Source of the DNA: Aquipuribacter nitratireducens
Lineage (GTDB): Bacteria > Actinomycetota > Actinomycetes > Actinomycetales > JBBAYJ01
NCBI RefSeq assembly: GCF_037860835.1
Contig: NZ_JBBEOG010000001.1
Coordinates: 186,001-250,000, forward strand
Length of the DNA: 64,000 nucleotides
Reading direction: 5' to 3'
In this document: positions 1 through 15,120 of the stretch, in pieces
Position numbering within the stretch: position 1 is the first letter of the stretch
Layout of the letters: every line of letters begins with the position of its first letter
Notes under the pieces: model-generated
The model's database searches: none
What the model was told of the DNA's origin: nothing
What the model saw: only the letters and a program-made list of their open reading frames with translations
Position numbers and translations under genes: made by a program

Positions 1-60
1 GGCGGGGCGGGTGGTGCCGGCGGGGAGGGGGCGCGCGCGTGTCGTCATGGCCGTCGGCGA

Positions 61-84
61 CGCTAGCCGTCCTAGCGTGTGCGG
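61..84 (+). promoter_or_regulatory. Leaderless-type promoter of glycerate kinase
   Basis: TAGCGT at 73-78 lies 6 nt before the GTG at 85, the geometry of a -10 box feeding a leaderless transcript. It sits in the right arm of a perfect inverted repeat, CGCTAG (61-66) and CTAGCG (72-77), which could be an operator. No clear -35 box is visible. The transcription start is inferred. Confidence 0.5.
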
Positions 85-1224
85 GTGCGCGTGGTCCTCG
101 CCCCGGACAGCTTCAAGGGTTCCCTCGACGCCGCCGGCGTGTGCGACGCCCTCGAGCGGGGCGTGCGGGACGCCGACCCGCACGCCGACGTCGTCGCCGT
201 GCCCATGGCCGACGGTGGCGAGGGGACGCTCGACAGCCTCCTGCGCTCGTGGGGCGGGGAACGCGTGACGCTCGACGTCACCGACCCGCTCGGCGGTCGC
301 GTCCCGGGCCACTACGGGTGGGACGCCGCCGGCCGCCGGGCCGTCGTCGAGCTCGCCGTCGCGTCCGGCCTCACGACGCGCGAGCGGCTCGAGCCGCTCC
401 GCGCGACGACCCGCGGGACCGGCGAGCTCCTGCGCGACGCCCTCGACCGCGGCGCGGACGAGGTCGTCGTGTGCCTCGGTGGCAGCGCCACGACCGACGG
501 CGGCACGGGCATCCTGCGGGCGCTGGGGGTCCGGCTGCTCGACGCGGCCGGGCGCGACCTGCCTGACGGCGGTGGCGCGCTCGTGGACCTCGACCGGGTC
601 GACGTCACGGCCCTCCACCCGAGGGCGCACGAGGTGCGGGTGCGGGTCGCGTGCGACGTCGACTCCCCGCTGCTCGGCCCCGACGGCGCCGCCGCCGTCT
701 TCGGGCCGCAGAAGGGCGCGGGTCCGGACGACGTCGCCGTGCTCGACGCAGGGCTCGCCCGTCTCGCCGAGGCCCTCGTCGTCGCGTGCGGCCCGCGCGC
801 CGCGGACGTCGTCGACCTCCCCGGTGCCGGGGCCGCGGGCGGCACGGCCGCCGGTCTCGTCGCGGTGCTCGACACCGCTCTCGAGCCGGGGGCGTCGCTC
901 GTCGCCGACGCCGCCGGGCTCGACGCCGCGCTCGCGGGCGCCGACCTCGTCGTGACGGGCGAGGGCCGGGTCGACGAGCAGAGCGCCCGCGGCAAGGTCG
1001 TGTCGGCGGTCGTCGCCCTCGCGGCGGCGGCGGGCGTGCCGGTCGTCGCGGTCGGCGGCCAGGTGCGCGGGGACCTCGCCGGGCTGCACGCGGCCGGGCT
1101 CACCGCCGCCTTCGCGGTCGCGGACGGGCCGCGACCGCTCGCCGAGCTCGTCGCGGACCCCGCACCGTTCGTCCGGCGCACCGCCGAGCAGGTCACCCGT
1201 CTGTTCCTCGCCCGGCGGAGGTGA
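85..1224 (+). CDS. Glycerate kinase
   Basis: Predicted to phosphorylate glycerate with ATP in glyoxylate/glycerate metabolism; cytoplasmic. The protein opens with the family signature RVVLAPDSFKGSL, followed by PMADGGEGT, the conserved CLGGSATTDGGTG glycine-rich segment, FGPQKGA and VVTGEGRVDEQS near the C-terminus. At 379 residues it has the usual length of the GlxK/GarK-type kinases. I chose GTG 85 because it gives the standard N-terminus and lies 6 nt after a TAGCGT box; GTG 79 is in frame but adds only two residues. It is followed 27 bp later by the flavoprotein gene in the same direction, which could be co-transcribed. Whether it makes 2- or 3-phosphoglycerate cannot be told. Confidence 0.95.
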   Translation: MRVVLAPDSFKGSLDAAGVCDALERGVRDADPHADVVAVPMADGGEGTLDSLLRSWGGERVTLDVTDPLGGRVPGHYGWDAAGRRAVVELAVASGLTTRERLEPLRATTRGTGELLRDALDRGADEVVVCLGGSATTDGGTGILRALGVRLLDAAGRDLPDGGGALVDLDRVDVTALHPRAHEVRVRVACDVDSPLLGPDGAAAVFGPQKGAGPDDVAVLDAGLARLAEALVVACGPRAADVVDLPGAGAAGGTAAGLVAVLDTALEPGASLVADAAGLDAALAGADLVVTGEGRVDEQSARGKVVSAVVALAAAAGVPVVAVGGQVRGDLAGLHAAGLTAAFAVADGPRPLAELVADPAPFVRRTAEQVTRLFLARRR

Positions 1225-1251
1225 CGCGCCCCTGAGGCGGCGGCGGCCTCG

Positions 1252-2739
1252 ATGGGTGACAGTGCGGGGGTGGCGATGACGGCGCCGGACGGCGCGCCCT
1301 GGGACCTGCTCGTCGTCGGCGGTGGCACCGCCGGGCTCCTCGCCGCGCGCACCGCCGCCCGGTTCGGGGCCCGCGTCCTCCTCGTCGACGACGCCCAGCC
1401 CGGCGGGGACTGCCTGTGGACCGGGTGCGTGCCGTCGAAGTCCCTGCTGGCGGCGGCCGAGGTCGCCGCGACCGCCCGGGACGGCGCGCGGTTCGGCGTC
1501 CGGGTCGACGGGGTCGCCGTCGACGGCCCTGCGGTCCTGCGGCACGTCCTCGCCGCCCGGGCGGCTATCGCGCCGCACGACTCGGCGGAGGCGCTGCGGG
1601 CCGACGGCGTGCAGGTGCGGCGGGGGCGCGCACGCTTTCTCGCTCCCGGGCTCGTGGCGGTCGACGGACCGGACGGCGTGCGCGAGGAGCGCTACCACCA
1701 CGCCGTCGTCGCCACCGGCGCGGACCCGGCTGTCCCGCCCGTGCCCGGCCTGCGCGACGTGACACCGCTGACGACCGCGACCCTGTGGTCGCTGACGGAC
1801 CTGCCGTCGTCCGTCGCGGTCGTCGGGGGAGGGGCGATCGGCTGCGAGCTCGGTCAGGCCCTCGCCCGGCTCGGGGTCGCCGTCACCCTCGTCGAGCAGG
1901 GCGACCGCCTGCTCGCGAAGGAGGACCCCGACGCGTCCGCCCTGGTCCGCGCCGCCCTCGAGCGCGACGGCGTCGACGTCCGCGTCGGTGCCGCCGTGGA
2001 GCGGGTGGACGCCGACCCCGACCGCGCGGGTGCGGGCACGCTGCTCCTCGGCGACGGGGCGTCGGTGGCCGTCGACCGGGTCCTCGTCGCGGTGGGGCGG
2101 CGACCCGCCACGGCGGGTCTCGGTCTCGACGCCGTCGGCGTCGCCGTCGACGAGCACGGCCACGTCGTGGTCGACGAGCGGCTCCGGACCACGGCCCCGC
2201 GCGTGTGGGCCGCGGGCGACGTCACCGGCCACCCGCAGTTCACCCACACCGCGGGCGCCCACGGCAGCACCGTCGCGGCCAACGCCGTGCTCGGGCTCCG
2301 GCGCCGGGTCGACAGCTCCGGCGAGCCCCGCGTCACCTTCACCGACCCGGAGGTGGCGGCGGTCGGCGTCGGCACCGACGTCGCCGCGGGTCGTGGCCTG
2401 CGGGTCGTCACCCGCCGCCACGACAGCGTCGACAGGGCCGTCACCCAGGGCCGCACGGAGGGCTGGACACGGCTCGTCGTCGACCGTCGTGGTCGCGTCG
2501 TCGGCGCGGGCGTCGTGGGGCCCCGGGCGGGGGAGACCCTCGGGGAGCTGTCGCTCGCGGTCGCCGAGGGCGTCACGCTGCGGCGGCTGGCGGGGGTGAC
2601 GCACGCCTACCCGACGTGGAACGACGGCATCTGGACCGCCGCGTCCGACGACCGGTTCGCCTCGCTCGGGCGGGGTGTCGTCGCGCGGGTCCTCCGCCTC
2701 CTCGTGCGGCTGCGCCGCCGCGCCGCGTCGCGGGGGTAG
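1252..2739 (+). CDS. Pyridine nucleotide-disulfide oxidoreductase (MerA/Lpd-like flavoprotein)
   Basis: FAD- and NAD(P)H-binding class I disulfide oxidoreductase. The N-terminal dinucleotide fold (DLLVVGGGTAGLLAA) is followed by the redox-active pair in GGDCLWTGCVPSKSL, an NAD(P) fold (SVAVVGGGAIGCELG), the FAD-binding segment VWAAGDVTG, and the C-terminal dimerisation domain with HAYPTWNDG, the counterpart of the active-site His-Pro motif. The N-terminal NmerA domain and the C-terminal vicinal cysteines of true mercuric reductase are absent, so mercury reduction is not supported. The substrate is unknown. ATG 1252 starts a 495-residue protein; GTG 1270 and ATG 1276 are plausible shorter starts. 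Confidence 0.88.
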   Translation: MGDSAGVAMTAPDGAPWDLLVVGGGTAGLLAARTAARFGARVLLVDDAQPGGDCLWTGCVPSKSLLAAAEVAATARDGARFGVRVDGVAVDGPAVLRHVLAARAAIAPHDSAEALRADGVQVRRGRARFLAPGLVAVDGPDGVREERYHHAVVATGADPAVPPVPGLRDVTPLTTATLWSLTDLPSSVAVVGGGAIGCELGQALARLGVAVTLVEQGDRLLAKEDPDASALVRAALERDGVDVRVGAAVERVDADPDRAGAGTLLLGDGASVAVDRVLVAVGRRPATAGLGLDAVGVAVDEHGHVVVDERLRTTAPRVWAAGDVTGHPQFTHTAGAHGSTVAANAVLGLRRRVDSSGEPRVTFTDPEVAAVGVGTDVAAGRGLRVVTRRHDSVDRAVTQGRTEGWTRLVVDRRGRVVGAGVVGPRAGETLGELSLAVAEGVTLRRLAGVTHAYPTWNDGIWTAASDDRFASLGRGVVARVLRLLVRLRRRAASRG

Positions 2740-2812
2740 CGACAGCGGCGCGTGTATCGGCGGGCGCGCAGGGGCCTCCTCCCGGTCGACACCCGCTCCG
2801 CTGGAGGTCCCC

Positions 2813-5800
2813 ATGCCCGCCGCGACCGCGCCCGCGTCCCCGACCGTCCCCGACGCGCCACCGGGGCGCGTCCGCCGCCGTCTCCCCGTCCGACCCCGGT
2901 CGGGCCCGGTGCGCGAGGGACGCGACGGGCGCTACCGCGGCGAGCCGCACCTGCCACGCCCCGTCGAGTACGTCCGCAACATCCCCGCGTGGCCCGTGAG
3001 CCTCGTCCTGCTCGTCCTCGCGGGCTGGCTCGCCCTCGGCGAGGTCGACCGGATGATCGGCCAGGCGGTGGGTCCGGACGGCTCGACCGCCACGGTCGCC
3101 ACCACCCTCGGGCCGGTGCCGTGGGCGGAACGGCCGGCCTGGGCGGTCTGGGCCGGCACCGACCCCGGCTACGGCGTCGGGGGGATGCTGCGGGTCCACG
3201 CCGTCCTCGCCCTCGTCGTCGTCGCGACCGTCGCAGCGGCCGTCGCCTGCGCGACCTCCGGCAGCGCCCGCACCTTCTTCTCCCGCGACCACCGCCGGGT
3301 GCGCGTCGCGCTGCTCGTCGCCGTCGGCGTCGAGGTCGTCGAGGCCGTCCTCTTCGTCGCGGCGACCGTCGCACTCGACGGCACCGGTCCCGCACCCGCG
3401 CTCCTCACCACCCTCGCGTGGACGTCGGCGGCGAAGTGGTGCGCGTGGGTCGCGGTCGCCGTCGCGGCGCTCGTCACGCGGCAGGTTCGCGAGCGGCTCC
3501 GTCGGCTCGTGCGCCGCGTCGCCCCGGCGGTGTGGCACCAGCGGCTGTCCGCGGTGGTCGTCGCGGCGTACGTCGGGATCGGCCTGCTGCCGGGCGCCGG
3601 CATCCCCGACCAGTACCCGGACGTCCTGCGCGCGTGGCTCACGTGGGAGCTGCCCGGCCCGCTCCACCTCCTCACGGCCGTCGTCACCTCCTTCGTCGTC
3701 GCGGCGGCGCTGTTCGTCTGCGGTCGCTCGCGGTCGTGGACCGAGCGCTGCCGCTACCTCGTGCGGTCCGTGCCGGAGGACACCCGGCCGAGCCCGGTGT
3801 GGCTGCTCCCGGCGGCCGCGACGCTCCTCGTGGCCGGTGTCCTCGTCGTCACCGGCCGGGGCGACCTCGTCGACCCGCTGCCGCTGGCGGTGTTCACCGG
3901 AGTCGTCGTCGGGGTGTGGCTCGTGTCGCTCGCGCTGTGGCGCTGGCACCCGGACCAGGTGTCGGTGGAGCCGGCCCGTCGTCCCGACCGCGCGCGGGTC
4001 GCGGAGGTGTACGTGGTCGGCGACACCCTCGCGCTGTGCGTCGTCGCGCTCGGCGCCGTCGCGTTCGTGCGGGCCTTCACCGCGCCCGCGGTGCTCGCCG
4101 CCGTGCGGGCCGACGAGGTGAGCTCGGCGCAGTGGGCGCGGCTCGGGCTGCTCCTCGCCGCGGTCCTGGTCGTGGTGGGCTGGCTGCCCCTGGGCCGGTT
4201 GCTGCTCACCCGCACCGGCTGGGACCCCGCCCCCGTGGACGGGTCGCGCCGCCACCTCGTCGTGCCCGCGCTCGCGGCGCTCACCCTCCTCGCGCTCACC
4301 CTGGTCCCGGTGCTCGCCTCGTGGGTGCTCGGCGTCGCGGCCGTCACGTTCCTCGCCCTCGCGTGCTGGGTCGTGCTCCTCACGTCGTTCGTCGTGCACC
4401 TGTCGCACCGCCAGCCGCTGCAGGCGTTCGCCGTCCTCGGGGCGCGCTCGGCGCCGGTGCTGTCGCTGTTCGTCGTCCTCCCGCTCCTCGTGTCGCTCGG
4501 CGGCGGGGACCGCGACCTCCACACGGTGCCGGGCGCACCCCCGGCGGGCGCGCCGGCGCGGGCCGACGTCGCGACCGCGTTCGCGAGCTGGCTGGACGAC
4601 AGCGCCGCGTGCGACCGGGCGGTCGCCGACCCGGACGCCGGCGGCCTCACCGCCCGCCCCCTGCTCCTCCTCGCCGCGGAGGGCGGCGGGATCCGCGCGG
4701 CCGTGTGGACCGCGCACGGCATGGAGCGGCTGTCGGGGCCGTGCGCGTCCCAGGCGGTGCTGCTGTCGAGCGGGGTGAGCGGCGGCTCGGTCGGGCTCGT
4801 CGCGGCCCGCAGTTCGCAGCCCGTCGAGGCGGCGGAGCGGCTGTCGCGTCCGACCGGGCTCGGTGCGGCGGTGACGGGCCTCCTCGTCGGCGACGCCGTC
4901 GGCGGCGCGACCGGGGTCCGCGTGCCCTCGTGGGCGCCGGGCATGGCGTGGGACTGGCGGGACCGGGCGGCGCTCGTGGAGGACGCGTGGGCGACGAGCG
5001 GCCGGCTCGGCGCCACACCGGCCGCCCTCGAGCCGCTGCTCGAACCGTGGGACGCGGGGACGGTCGTGACATCCGACGAGGGCGGCGGCGTCGGGACGGT
5101 GCGCGACGTGACCTACGCCCGACCCGCAGGGGCCCTCCTGCTCAACAGCGCGGCCGCCGGCACCGGGTGCCGGGTCGTCGTCAGCCAGGTCGCGCTCACC
5201 GAGGTGCCGGAGGACGTCACCGCGGCTGCGGCGGGGTGCCGGGGACCCGAGGCCGCGCCCCCCGCGACCCTCGACTACCACGAGGCGTTCGGACCGTGCG
5301 TCCTGCGCTCGCGCTGGCTCACGATGTCGATGGTGAGCGCGCGGTTCCCCACGGTCACGCCCGCCGCCCGCGCGCCGCTGGCCGACCGGCCGGGCTGCGC
5401 CGGCGCCCCGGACCTGCAGCTGGTCGACGGTGGGTACGCGGAGTCGTCCGGACTCGGCACCCTCGCCGACATCGCACCCGCCGTCGTGCGCGAGGTCGTC
5501 GCGCACAACAGCGCCGTCGCGGCGGCGGGGGAGGGCAGCGTCGTCGTGCCGTTCGTCGTCTACCTGCGCAACGCCCCCGGCGGCGACCTCACCGCGGCGA
5601 CCCCGCCCCTGTCGGCGGAGCTGCTCGTCCCGCTCGCGGGCCTCGCGGCACGCGACGTCCAGCTGTCGGAGGGCGCGTGGCTGCAGCGCCTCGAGCAGCA
5701 GCTTCTCGACCCGTGCCCGCCCGGCGAGGCGGCGGGTGCCTGCCGGGCCGTCGTCGGCGACCTGCACCGGGCGGCCGACGGACCCGTCGTCGTCGTCGGC

Positions 5801-5965
5801 CCGTCGACGCAGCCGGCGGTCGACGCCCCGCTCGGCTGGACCCTGTCACCCGGCAGCCGCGCGCACCTGGCGAACGCCATGCGCGAGCAGGTCGAGGGGT
5901 GCGAGGCGCTCTCCCGGCAGTCGTACGGCTGCTTCGGCGACCTGCTGGGTGTCCTCGACGGGTGA
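2813..5965 (+). CDS. Multi-span membrane protein with patatin-like lipase domain
   Basis: Predicted membrane-embedded acyl hydrolase, 1050 residues. A Pro/Arg-rich cytoplasmic N-terminus is followed by roughly ten or more hydrophobic helices (residues about 60-560), then a patatin-type domain. That domain has a glycine-rich oxyanion segment (AAEGGGIRAA), the nucleophile elbow GVSGGSVG with Ser at about residue 656, and the catalytic Asp in DGGY at about residue 872. Both members of the Ser-Asp dyad are present, so phospholipase or lipase activity is likely; the substrate is unknown. ATG 2813 follows a good GGAGGT ribosome-binding site; an in-frame start further upstream at 2675 would overlap the previous gene. 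A hairpin at 5979-5999 closes the unit. Confidence 0.8.
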   Translation: MPAATAPASPTVPDAPPGRVRRRLPVRPRSGPVREGRDGRYRGEPHLPRPVEYVRNIPAWPVSLVLLVLAGWLALGEVDRMIGQAVGPDGSTATVATTLGPVPWAERPAWAVWAGTDPGYGVGGMLRVHAVLALVVVATVAAAVACATSGSARTFFSRDHRRVRVALLVAVGVEVVEAVLFVAATVALDGTGPAPALLTTLAWTSAAKWCAWVAVAVAALVTRQVRERLRRLVRRVAPAVWHQRLSAVVVAAYVGIGLLPGAGIPDQYPDVLRAWLTWELPGPLHLLTAVVTSFVVAAALFVCGRSRSWTERCRYLVRSVPEDTRPSPVWLLPAAATLLVAGVLVVTGRGDLVDPLPLAVFTGVVVGVWLVSLALWRWHPDQVSVEPARRPDRARVAEVYVVGDTLALCVVALGAVAFVRAFTAPAVLAAVRADEVSSAQWARLGLLLAAVLVVVGWLPLGRLLLTRTGWDPAPVDGSRRHLVVPALAALTLLALTLVPVLASWVLGVAAVTFLALACWVVLLTSFVVHLSHRQPLQAFAVLGARSAPVLSLFVVLPLLVSLGGGDRDLHTVPGAPPAGAPARADVATAFASWLDDSAACDRAVADPDAGGLTARPLLLLAAEGGGIRAAVWTAHGMERLSGPCASQAVLLSSGVSGGSVGLVAARSSQPVEAAERLSRPTGLGAAVTGLLVGDAVGGATGVRVPSWAPGMAWDWRDRAALVEDAWATSGRLGATPAALEPLLEPWDAGTVVTSDEGGGVGTVRDVTYARPAGALLLNSAAAGTGCRVVVSQVALTEVPEDVTAAAAGCRGPEAAPPATLDYHEAFGPCVLRSRWLTMSMVSARFPTVTPAARAPLADRPGCAGAPDLQLVDGGYAESSGLGTLADIAPAVVREVVAHNSAVAAAGEGSVVVPFVVYLRNAPGGDLTAATPPLSAELLVPLAGLAARDVQLSEGAWLQRLEQQLLDPCPPGEAAGACRAVVGDLHRAADGPVVVVGPSTQPAVDAPLGWTLSPGSRAHLANAMREQVEGCEALSRQSYGCFGDLLGVLDG

Positions 5966-5978
5966 CGGGGCCGGCCGT

Positions 5979-5999
5979 CGGCAGTCCGGGCGACTGCCG
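5979..5999 (+). terminator. Hairpin after patatin-like gene
   Basis: CGGCAGTC (5979-5986) and GACTGCCG (5992-5999) form a perfect 8-bp stem with a 5-nt loop, 14 nt after the stop codon. No T tract follows, as is common in high-GC actinomycetes. Confidence 0.5.
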
Positions 6000-6022
6000 G
6001 CAGGCCGGAGCCTTGGCTCCAC

Positions 6023-6040
6023 TACGCAAGAACTTGCGTA
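6023..6040. promoter_or_regulatory. Palindromic operator upstream of amylopullulanase
   Basis: TACGCAAG (6023-6030) and CTTGCGTA (6033-6040) are perfect inverted arms separated by AA, about 100 bp before the amylopullulanase start. CTTGC/GCAAG half-sites are typical of LacI-family maltose regulators (MalR type) in actinomycetes, so maltose/starch control is a reasonable inference. The regulator gene is not in this window. Confidence 0.6.
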
Positions 6041-6143
6041 AAGTCGTCTCGCTCTTTCCTTTGCCTTTGCGCGATCCCGGGTTACCGTGACGGCGCTCGT
6101 TGACCAGCCCGCGCCCCCGCGCACCCCCGCACCAGGAGCGACG

Positions 6144-12653
<6,510 letters not shown>

Positions 12654-12673
12654 ACCTCGGCAGATGACAACGG

Positions 12674-12703
12674 CAGGGCCGGGCGCTGCGGCGCCCGGCC
12701 CTG
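12674..12703. terminator. Bidirectional terminator hairpin
   Basis: A perfect 13-bp stem (CAGGGCCGGGCGC, 12674-12686, with 12691-12703) and a TGCG loop sit between the convergent amylopullulanase and vapC genes. It could end transcripts from both sides. Confidence 0.85.
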
Positions 12704-12710
12704 TCGCGTG

Positions 12711-13136
12711 TCAGGCGGGTCGCTGCCAGCGCACGCCGGGGAAGCGGCCGAAGTCGTCGTCGTAGGACACGACGGTCGCCTTCTGCTCGAGAGCGAGAGC
12801 CGCGAGGTGCGCGTCGTTCACGAGGTTGCCGCCCGTGCCCGCGCGCTCGAGCAGCGACCTGAGCACGCGGCCGTGCTCGGGGCCGGGCCGGACGAGGACG
12901 GCGGACGGTGAGGCGAGCCAGGCGTCCACACGGTCGAACGCGTCGTCGACGGCGAGGGGGGACGGGAAGAGCCCTGCCTTGGTCGACAGCCGGAGGAAGG
13001 CGAGCAGCGCGACCCAGGCGAATCCGACGGTGTCACGCCCCGAGAGGGCCTCGTCCAACCAGCGACGCGACGCGTCGTGGTGGTCGGTGTCGGAGTTGAC
13101 GGCGTACAGGAGGACGTTGGCGTCGACGAGCCTCAT
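12711..13136 (-). CDS. vapC: PIN-domain RNase toxin (VapC type)
   Basis: Predicted Mg-dependent endoribonuclease toxin of a type II toxin-antitoxin pair. The 141-residue PIN domain begins MRLVDANVLLYAV with the first metal-binding Asp at residue 5, and carries NDAHLAALA and SYDDDFGRF for the later acidic residues. The acidic residue usually found before the mid-domain FLRLS motif is not obvious in LLAFLRLS, as in many actinobacterial members. It overlaps its antitoxin by 4 bp, giving translational coupling. The RNA target cannot be read from sequence. Confidence 0.9.
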   Translation of the reverse strand: MRLVDANVLLYAVNSDTDHHDASRRWLDEALSGRDTVGFAWVALLAFLRLSTKAGLFPSPLAVDDAFDRVDAWLASPSAVLVRPGPEHGRVLRSLLERAGTGGNLVNDAHLAALALEQKATVVSYDDDFGRFPGVRWQRPA

Positions 13137-13387
13137 CGGCGAGCCCGCATACGCCGGACGAGCTCCTCGTCCTCGAGCTCGGCCGCGAGCTGCAGCGCCC
13201 GCTCGAGGGGAACCGTCGGCACCCCCATCGACGCGGTCGCCGTCCGGAAGGGGGTCGGTTCCACGGTTGCGGTCGCGCCTCGGCGGATGGCGTCGTTGAG
13301 CGCCTGCTTGAAGGTGAGACCGCGTTCACGCATCGCCCGCCGCACCAGCTGCTCGGTGTCGGCGTCGAGCGTGACGGTCGTCCGCAT
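13133..13387 (-). CDS. vapB: Ribbon-helix-helix antitoxin (VapB type)
   Basis: 84-residue antitoxin expected to bind and neutralise the adjacent PIN toxin and to repress the operon. The N-terminus MRTTVTLDADTEQLV is a typical RHH strand-helix; the C-terminal half (with LEDEELVRRMRARR) is the likely toxin-binding part. The ATG at 13387 is 6 nt downstream of a TATGAT -10 box, so the mRNA is probably leaderless, and an inverted repeat covers that box. Its stop overlaps the vapC start. Confidence 0.88.
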   Translation of the reverse strand: MRTTVTLDADTEQLVRRAMRERGLTFKQALNDAIRRGATATVEPTPFRTATASMGVPTVPLERALQLAAELEDEELVRRMRARR

Positions 13388-13390
13388 CCC

Positions 13391-13419
13391 GGCATCATAC
13401 CGTCACGCTGCATGATGCC
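13391..13419 (-). promoter_or_regulatory. vapBC promoter and operator
   Basis: On the minus strand TATGAT (13394-13399) lies 6 nt before the vapB ATG. GGCATCAT (13391-13398) and ATGATGCC (13412-13419) are a perfect 8-bp inverted repeat that overlaps this box. The arrangement fits RHH autoregulation. Confidence 0.6.
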
Positions 13420-13683
13420 TAGACATCTTCCGTGCGGACGTGACGGTCGTCACCTGTCGGAGGGGAATCGACCGACGTCTCAGCGGCTTGGGCAGGGACG
13501 TGCCGATGGACCGGGTACCTCCGCCGCGCGTGACGGTCAGCGACCGCGCCGGTAACCCGTGGCACCTGTGCGCGCGGCTCCACGTCGACCTGCAGCGCAC
13601 CGCCAGCAGCACCTGAGGACCGGGTCCCTCCCCGACCCGTCCACCGCCGGAGTCCTCCGGCCGTCCTCACAAGGAACTCCCTC

Positions 13684-15108
13684 ATGCTGCGTGCGCTCAC
13701 GCGTGTCCCCTTCGGCGCCCAGGTCCTCGTCGGTCTCGTCCTCGGCGTCGTCCTCGGCGTCGTCGCCCGCGAGATGGGCCCGACCGCCGACGGCGACAAC
13801 TGGCTCGCCACCGCCCTCGCGACCCTCGGCTCCTCCTTCGTCGCGCTGCTTCGGACGATCGTCCCGCCCCTCGTGTTCCTCGCGATCGTCGCGAGCATCG
13901 CCAACCTCCGGCAGGTGACGAACGCCGCCCGCCTCGCCGGACAGACCCTCCTGTGGTTCGCGATCACCGCCCTCATCGCCGTCGGCATCGGCCTCGGTCT
14001 CGGCCTGCTCACGAACCCCGGCCGGACCACGAGCGTCGACGCGTCGGCGGCCGAGGCGCCGTCGAGCACCGGCTCGTGGCTCGACTTCCTCACCGGGCTC
14101 GTCCCCGCGAACGTCCTCGGGCTGCAGGCGTCGACGTCCGCCGCGGACGACGGCAGCCTGTCCACGGGCCTGTCGTTCAACGTCCTCCAGATCATCGTCG
14201 TCGCGATCGCCGTCGGGGTCGCCGCGCTCAAGGTCGGATCCGCCGCGGAGCCGTTCCTCGCGTTCTCCCGCTCCGCGCTCGCCGTCGTCCAGAAGGTCCT
14301 GTGGTGGGTCATCCGGCTGTCGCCGATCGGCACCGTCGGCCTCCTGGGCAACGCCGTCGCGCAGTACGGCTGGGACGCGCTCGCCCCGCTCGGCACCTTC
14401 GTCGGCGCCGTCTACGCCGGTCTCCTGATCGTCCTGCTCGTCGTCTACCCGGTGCTCCTGCGGGCGCACGGGCTCAGCCCGCTGCGCTGGTTCGCCGGGG
14501 CGTGGCCTGCGATCCAGCTCGCGTTCGTCTCCCGCTCGTCGGTCGGCACCCTCCCCGTGACGGAGCGCGTAACGGTCCGCAACCTCGGGGTGCCCCGCTC
14601 GTACGCGTCGTTCGCCGTGCCGCTCGGCGCGACGACGAAGATGGACGGCTGCGCGGCGATCTACCCCGCGATCGCGGCGATCTTCGTCGCGGAGTTCTTC
14701 GACGTCCCGCTCGGCGTCACCGACTACCTCCTCATCGCGTTCGTCTCCGTCGTCGGCTCGGCGGCCACCGCCGGGCTCACGGGTGCGGTCGTCATGCTCA
14801 CCCTCACCCTGTCGACGCTGGGGCTGCCGCTGGAGGGTGTCGGTCTGCTGCTTGCCGTCGACCCGATCCTCGACATGGGCCGCACCGCGGTGAACGTCGC
14901 CGGGCAGTCGCTCGTCCCGACGATCGTCGCGAAGCGCGAGGGCATCCTCGACGAGGCGGTGTTCGCGCGGACGAACGCCGGTGACCCGTTCGCGGACGAC
15001 GCCGACGACACCGACGACACCGACCACGCCGACGACCGGCGGGACGAGTCCACGGTGGCGCAGGTCCCGTCGACGACCGAGGACCGTGGCGAGCCCGCCC
15101 GGGTCTGA
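13684..15108 (+). CDS. Dicarboxylate/amino acid:cation symporter (DAACS family)
   Basis: Secondary transporter for a C4-dicarboxylate or acidic amino acid driven by protons or sodium; plasma membrane. The 474-residue protein has about eight hydrophobic helices and two re-entrant regions. The family signatures are the serine-rich hairpin (FVSRSSVGTLP), the TM7 segment with ATTKMDGCA (where GltPh-type carriers have a NMDGT motif), and the TM8 region with DMGRTAVNV. The C-terminal ~40 residues are Asp/Thr-rich and probably cytoplasmic. ATG 13684 follows AAGGA 9 nt upstream. The 296 bp upstream hold the vapB promoter and otherwise no gene that I can support. Exact substrate is uncertain. Confidence 0.85.
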   Translation: MLRALTRVPFGAQVLVGLVLGVVLGVVAREMGPTADGDNWLATALATLGSSFVALLRTIVPPLVFLAIVASIANLRQVTNAARLAGQTLLWFAITALIAVGIGLGLGLLTNPGRTTSVDASAAEAPSSTGSWLDFLTGLVPANVLGLQASTSAADDGSLSTGLSFNVLQIIVVAIAVGVAALKVGSAAEPFLAFSRSALAVVQKVLWWVIRLSPIGTVGLLGNAVAQYGWDALAPLGTFVGAVYAGLLIVLLVVYPVLLRAHGLSPLRWFAGAWPAIQLAFVSRSSVGTLPVTERVTVRNLGVPRSYASFAVPLGATTKMDGCAAIYPAIAAIFVAEFFDVPLGVTDYLLIAFVSVVGSAATAGLTGAVVMLTLTLSTLGLPLEGVGLLLAVDPILDMGRTAVNVAGQSLVPTIVAKREGILDEAVFARTNAGDPFADDADDTDDTDHADDRRDESTVAQVPSTTEDRGEPARV

Positions 15109-15120
15109 GCCGGCGCTCAG
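15105..15120. terminator. Palindrome over two convergent stop codons
   Basis: CTGAGC (15105-15110), CGGC loop, GCTCAG (15115-15120). Both arms contain the stop codon of one of the convergent genes. It could act as a short bidirectional terminator, but the stem is only 6 bp. Confidence 0.35.

Noticed and set aside
1252-2739. Mercuric reductase
   Set aside because: Only the generic CX4C flavoprotein site is present; there is no metal-binding NmerA domain, C-terminal Cys pair, or mer gene nearby.
2573-5767. Minus-strand open frame of 1064 codons opposite the patatin-like gene
   Set aside because: Arg/Asp-rich shadow without domains or ribosome-binding site; the plus-strand frame has catalytic motifs and membrane helices.
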